Assembly (NCBI GenBank): GCA_016297165.1
Contig: JAEDHF010000021.1
Span: 1-16,979, forward strand
Direction: 5' to 3'
Length of the DNA: 16,979 nucleotides
Source of the DNA: Oscillospiraceae bacterium
GTDB taxonomy: Bacteria; Bacillota; Clostridia; Oscillospirales; Ruminococcaceae
Part shown: piece by piece, positions 14,063 to 16,979 of the stretch
Layout: every line of letters starts with the position of its first letter
Numbering within the stretch: the stretch's first letter is position 1
Translations under genes and position numbers: made by a program
Notes under the pieces: model-generated
Seen by the model: the letters and a program-made list of their open reading frames with translations, nothing else
Told to the model about the DNA's origin: nothing
The model's database searches: none

Positions 14063-15026
14063 AAAAGCGATAAAAGACAACGGCAGGCTTTTTCTTAGAT
14101 TCTTTGTTTCTCTTGTCGTAACCTGTATCCTTATGTCGGTTTTAAGCTTTACCGTAAGTGCCTTAAGTGCTTCGGAGACAGGCTCGGCTACAGAAACTGA
14201 AATCCTTGCGGAAAATCCCGACGCTATTACGGGCGAAAATATCGACAGCTCGGTTATGAAGGAGCTTATCGGTATCGACGGGTCACAGACTCTCGAAATC
14301 GTACTTCTTATAACTATTCTTTCGATAGCTCCCTCTATTCTCGTAATGGTAACCTCCTTTACGAGAATTATAATAGTATTCAGCTTTTTAAGAAACGCAA
14401 TGCAGACCCAGTCAATTCCGCCAAACTCGGTTTTAACGGGCCTTTCGTTGTTTCTTACGGTATTTATTATGTGGCCGACCTTTACGGATATTGCCGAAAA
14501 CGCTTATACCCCCTATTCGAACGGAGAAATAGAGCTTTCGGAAATGGCAGACAGGGCTTCCGACTCCCTTAAAACCTTTATGCTTAAGAATACTACAAAG
14601 TCGAATATGCAGTTTTTCCTTGATTTATCGGGGAAATCCGTATATGAAGAGAAGCCGTCGGAGGAACAGCCTGCCGAAGAGGACAGCGCTTTTACCCCCA
14701 TAGAGCCTCTCCCCGACTTATTCGGCGAAAAGGTTGACCTTAACGAAACGACAGAGGAGCTGACGGATTTTACCGACCAGCTGGGTCTTGAAACGGTTAT
14801 ACCCGCCTTTATTGTTAGCGAGCTTACAAGAGCCTTTCAGATGGGCTTCCTGCTCTTTATACCCTTCCTCGTTATAGATATTGTAATTTCGTCAACGCTT
14901 ATGGCTATGGGTATGATGATGCTTCCCCCTTCAATGATATCCCTGCCCTTTAAGGTTATGCTCTTCGTCCTTGTTGACGGCTGGCAGCTTCTTGTGGGCA
15001 CAATAGTAAGCTCCTTTAACGTATAG
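14055..15026 (+). CDS. fliP: Flagellar type III export gate protein FliP
   Basis: 323 residues, longer than the usual 220-260. Five FliP subunits with FliQ and FliR form the export channel. A signal peptide is likely (basic start, hydrophobic about 12-34, VSALSA before the mature part). Conserved blocks follow: ILSIAPSILVMVTSFTRI, then FSFLRNAMQTQSIPPN, and at the C-terminus IPAFIVSELTRAFQMGF with the MALGMMM-like MAMGMMMLPPS and VDGWQLLVG. An insert of roughly 40 extra residues at about 192-248, rich in Glu, Asp and Pro, lies in the extracytoplasmic segment just before the IPAFIVSEL helix. AAAGGAGAT precedes the ATG, inside the end of fliO. Confidence 0.95.
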   Translation: MFKKAIKDNGRLFLRFFVSLVVTCILMSVLSFTVSALSASETGSATETEILAENPDAITGENIDSSVMKELIGIDGSQTLEIVLLITILSIAPSILVMVTSFTRIIIVFSFLRNAMQTQSIPPNSVLTGLSLFLTVFIMWPTFTDIAENAYTPYSNGEIELSEMADRASDSLKTFMLKNTTKSNMQFFLDLSGKSVYEEKPSEEQPAEEDSAFTPIEPLPDLFGEKVDLNETTEELTDFTDQLGLETVIPAFIVSELTRAFQMGFLLFIPFLVIDIVISSTLMAMGMMMLPPSMISLPFKVMLFVLVDGWQLLVGTIVSSFNV

Positions 15027-15049
15027 CTTTAAAGAGAGGAGGAATCGGC

Positions 15050-15319
15050 TTGTCCGTAGATCTTGTACTTGAAATACTTACCGAGGCGCTTATGCTCGCC
15101 TTTAAGCTTGCCGTTCCGACCCTTCTTATTGCTATGGTGGTGGGTCTTATAATTGCAATTCTACAGGCGGCAACCCAGGTTCACGAGCAGACCCTTACCT
15201 TCGCCCCTAAGGCGATAGTGGTGGCTCTGGGGCTTCTTGCTATGGGTCCCTGGATGTGCAGCAGCATAATCGACTTCTTTAACTATATTGTCGATATAAT
15301 GGCGAGAACGGGTCTGTAA
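15050..15319 (+). CDS. fliQ: Flagellar type III export gate protein FliQ
   Basis: 89 residues, standard size. Four FliQ subunits pack around the FliP-FliR core. Two membrane helices are evident (about 14-38 and 52-75), with the conserved AILQAATQVHEQTLTFAPK turn between them. The start is TTG 15050, with GAGAGGAGGAA just upstream; no ATG alternative exists nearby. It follows fliP after 23 nt and precedes fliR by 1 nt. Confidence 0.94.
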   Translation: MSVDLVLEILTEALMLAFKLAVPTLLIAMVVGLIIAILQAATQVHEQTLTFAPKAIVVALGLLAMGPWMCSSIIDFFNYIVDIMARTGL

Positions 15320-15320
15320 A

Positions 15321-16109
15321 ATGGAGCTTCTTAATACCGTTCTCGGAAATTTTACGGGTTTTCTCTTCGTCCTTTGCAGGATAACGGGGATTTTCACCTT
15401 TAATCCGATTTTTTCAAGAAATAACGTACCCAACAGGGCAAAGGCGGCTATGTCCATAGCTCTTTCTGTGGTGGTGCTGGTAATGCAGGGCGGCGAGGCA
15501 GCCCTGCCGCAGTTCAGCGGCGTTATCGGCTTCTTCCTTATCGTGATAAAGGAGCTTTTTATCGGCTTCGTATTCGGCTTTTTTACGAATATGATTATGA
15601 CGGCAATCGTCTATGCCGGAGAAATAATCGATACACAGGTGGGTCTCGGTATGGCGAAGGCCATGGACCCCTCTACGGGCGTGACAATGCCCCTGTTCGC
15701 TAATCTTTACTATTATCTTTTTATATTATATTTTTTCCTGACGGAGGGGCATTTAAGCTATATAAAGCTTTTCGCCCTGTCCTACGAGACAATACCTATC
15801 GGCTATGATTTTACCGTTGCTACCCTCGACCTTACCTATGTAATAGTGAACTATTTCGGAACGGTTCTTACCCTTGCGGTTAAGTTCGCCCTTCCTATAA
15901 TAGCGGCGGAGCTTATAACGGAAATCTGCGTAGGACTTATGATGAAGGCTATTCCTACAATTCAGGTTTACGTTGTAAATATCCAGCTTAAGGTTATAGT
16001 GGGCTTTATGGTGCTTTTGGCGGCGGCGAGACCTATGTCGGAGTTTATCGAGGGACTTCTCGGAATACTTTTCGAGAATCTTTATGTAATGTCGGGAAGC
16101 TTTGTCTGA
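15321..16109 (+). CDS. fliR: Flagellar type III export gate protein FliR
   Basis: 262 residues, standard size, with about six hydrophobic segments. A single FliR completes the FliP5-FliQ4-FliR1 gate and is close to FlhB. Recognisable parts are FNPIFSRNNVPNRAKAAMS near the N-terminus, KELFIGFVFGFFTNM in the middle, GLGMAKAMDPSTG, and LPIIAAELITEICVGLMMKA followed by the amphipathic segment with IPTIQVYVVNIQLK. It starts 1 nt after the fliQ stop with no convincing ribosome binding site, so translation is probably coupled to fliQ. Confidence 0.95.
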   Translation: MELLNTVLGNFTGFLFVLCRITGIFTFNPIFSRNNVPNRAKAAMSIALSVVVLVMQGGEAALPQFSGVIGFFLIVIKELFIGFVFGFFTNMIMTAIVYAGEIIDTQVGLGMAKAMDPSTGVTMPLFANLYYYLFILYFFLTEGHLSYIKLFALSYETIPIGYDFTVATLDLTYVIVNYFGTVLTLAVKFALPIIAAELITEICVGLMMKAIPTIQVYVVNIQLKVIVGFMVLLAAARPMSEFIEGLLGILFENLYVMSGSFV

Positions 16110-16125
16110 TACGGTGGTGGTTTAA

Positions 16126-16979
16126 ATGGCAGGCGAAGACAAAACCGAAAAAGCCACGCCGAAAAAAAGGCGTGACGCACGAGAAAAGCAAGGCTCGGTT
16201 TTACAGAGCAACGAGGTTGTAACGGCAGTCTCCGTTCTCGGCTCCTTTTCTGCCCTTGCGGTTCTGGCTTCCTTTATCTTCATAAACCTCACCGGGGTCG
16301 TTTCAAGAGGGATTACTGCCGTAGGCGAGCCCTTTTATAACGATATCAGCACTTACACAAACATTTTCCTTAATGTAATTATAGACAGCGCTATTATGAT
16401 ACTGCCCCTTACTACGATAATATTCTTCGTAGTAGTCATAACGGTAATGGCGCAGACTAAGGGACTTTTTACCATGAAGCCCTTAGGCTTCAAGTTTTCG
16501 AGACTAAGCCCTTTAAGCGGAATAAAAAAGCTGTTTTCAATGCAGTCCGTAGTAGGCGTAGTAAAGGGGCTTATCGAGCTTACGGCGGTAATAATCGTCG
16601 CCTATGGGCAGATAGAGAGCAGGTTTACCGAAATAATAAACCTTATCGATACCGACCCCATACAGGCGGTAGGCTATATCGCCAACACAATTTTCAGCAT
16701 TGTTATGCTTATGTGCATTATATTCGTTTTCGTAGCGGCAGGAGATTATCTCTTCCAATGGTGGCAGTTTGAAAAAAATCTCCGTATGTCGAAGCAGGAA
16801 ATCAAGGACGAATATAAACAGATGGAGGGTGACCCCCAGATAAAAAGCAAGATTAAGCAGAAACAGCGCGAAATGGCACAGCGCAGAATGATGGAGGACG
16901 TACCTACCTCCGACGTAGTAGTAAGAAACCCTACCCATTATGCGGTGGCTATTAAATACGATTCCGATAAGTATGATGC
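16126..16979 (+). CDS. flhB: Flagellar export switch protein FlhB (3' end outside window)
   Basis: 284 complete codons are present and the frame is open to the last base, so the gene continues beyond the window; full-length FlhB is about 360 residues. FlhB sets substrate specificity of the export apparatus and switches to filament substrates when FliK signals hook completion. The start reads MAGEDKTEKATPKKRRDARE, the typical basic N-terminus. Four membrane segments follow (about 28-55, 85-112, 140-165, 183-208), then the cytoplasmic linker MSKQEIKDEYKQMEGDP and the autocleavage motif N268-P269-T270-H271. The ATG at 16126 comes 16 nt after fliR; GGTGGTGG (about 16113-16120) is the only ribosome binding site candidate and is not canonical. 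Confidence 0.95.
   Translation, partial: MAGEDKTEKATPKKRRDAREKQGSVLQSNEVVTAVSVLGSFSALAVLASFIFINLTGVVSRGITAVGEPFYNDISTYTNIFLNVIIDSAIMILPLTTIIFFVVVITVMAQTKGLFTMKPLGFKFSRLSPLSGIKKLFSMQSVVGVVKGLIELTAVIIVAYGQIESRFTEIINLIDTDPIQAVGYIANTIFSIVMLMCIIFVFVAAGDYLFQWWQFEKNLRMSKQEIKDEYKQMEGDPQIKSKIKQKQREMAQRRMMEDVPTSDVVVRNPTHYAVAIKYDSDKYD

Noticed and set aside
16537..16938. 133-codon minus-strand frame near the right end
   Set aside because: It lies fully inside flhB, which shows the FlhB N-terminus, membrane segments and NPTH site on the + strand.

Overview
The window looks like chromosome of an anaerobic, motile, low-to-mid GC Firmicute of class Clostridia, probably near Oscillospiraceae/Ruminococcaceae. 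The pointers are a group-B-type [FeFe] hydrogenase, a Clostridia-style flagellar gene order (fliK-flgD-'flg_new'-flgE-flbD-motA-motB-fliM-fliY-cheY-fliO-fliP-fliQ-fliR-flhB), a FliY with CheC-type sites instead of a separate FliN, strong AGGAGG ribosome binding sites and frequent TTG starts. The taxon is an inference from gene content; no marker gene is present.

Region 1 (1-3950) is a small metabolic/regulatory block. The 3' part of a monomeric [FeFe] hydrogenase on the + strand converges on a LysR-type regulator on the - strand across a perfect bidirectional terminator. The LysR gene is divergent from a MATE-family efflux gene. Two near-consensus promoters stand back to back between them, so the regulator may control the transporter. 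A hairpin terminator closes the MATE gene.

Region 2 (3905-4297) is a 393-base gene-free stretch: an AT-rich spacer, a near-consensus sigma-A promoter and a roughly 200-nt leader. Three 8-9 bp helices can form in the leader, some mutually exclusive, and one ends in a U-run. This looks like a transcription attenuator or riboswitch placed ahead of the flagellar operon. I cannot assign it to a known class.

Region 3 (4298-16979) is one long + strand flagellar operon with very short gaps. It encodes the hook-length ruler (FliK), hook cap (FlgD), a conserved small flagellar protein (flg_new), hook (FlgE), FlbD, the stator (MotA/MotB), the switch (FliM, FliY), the response regulator CheY, and the type III export gate (FliO, FliP, FliQ, FliR, FlhB). 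flhB runs off the right end just after its NPTH autocleavage site. Likely internal promoters precede flgE and motB. A long imperfect hairpin sits between flgE and flbD. No fliL lies between motB and fliM. FliP carries an acidic insert, FlgE is long, and FliY has a Met/Pro/Gln linker built from 21-bp tandem repeats.

I see no CRISPR array, prophage, insertion sequence, tRNA or rRNA. The most promising undescribed items are RNA structures (the fliK leader and the flgE-flbD hairpin), not a new protein system.
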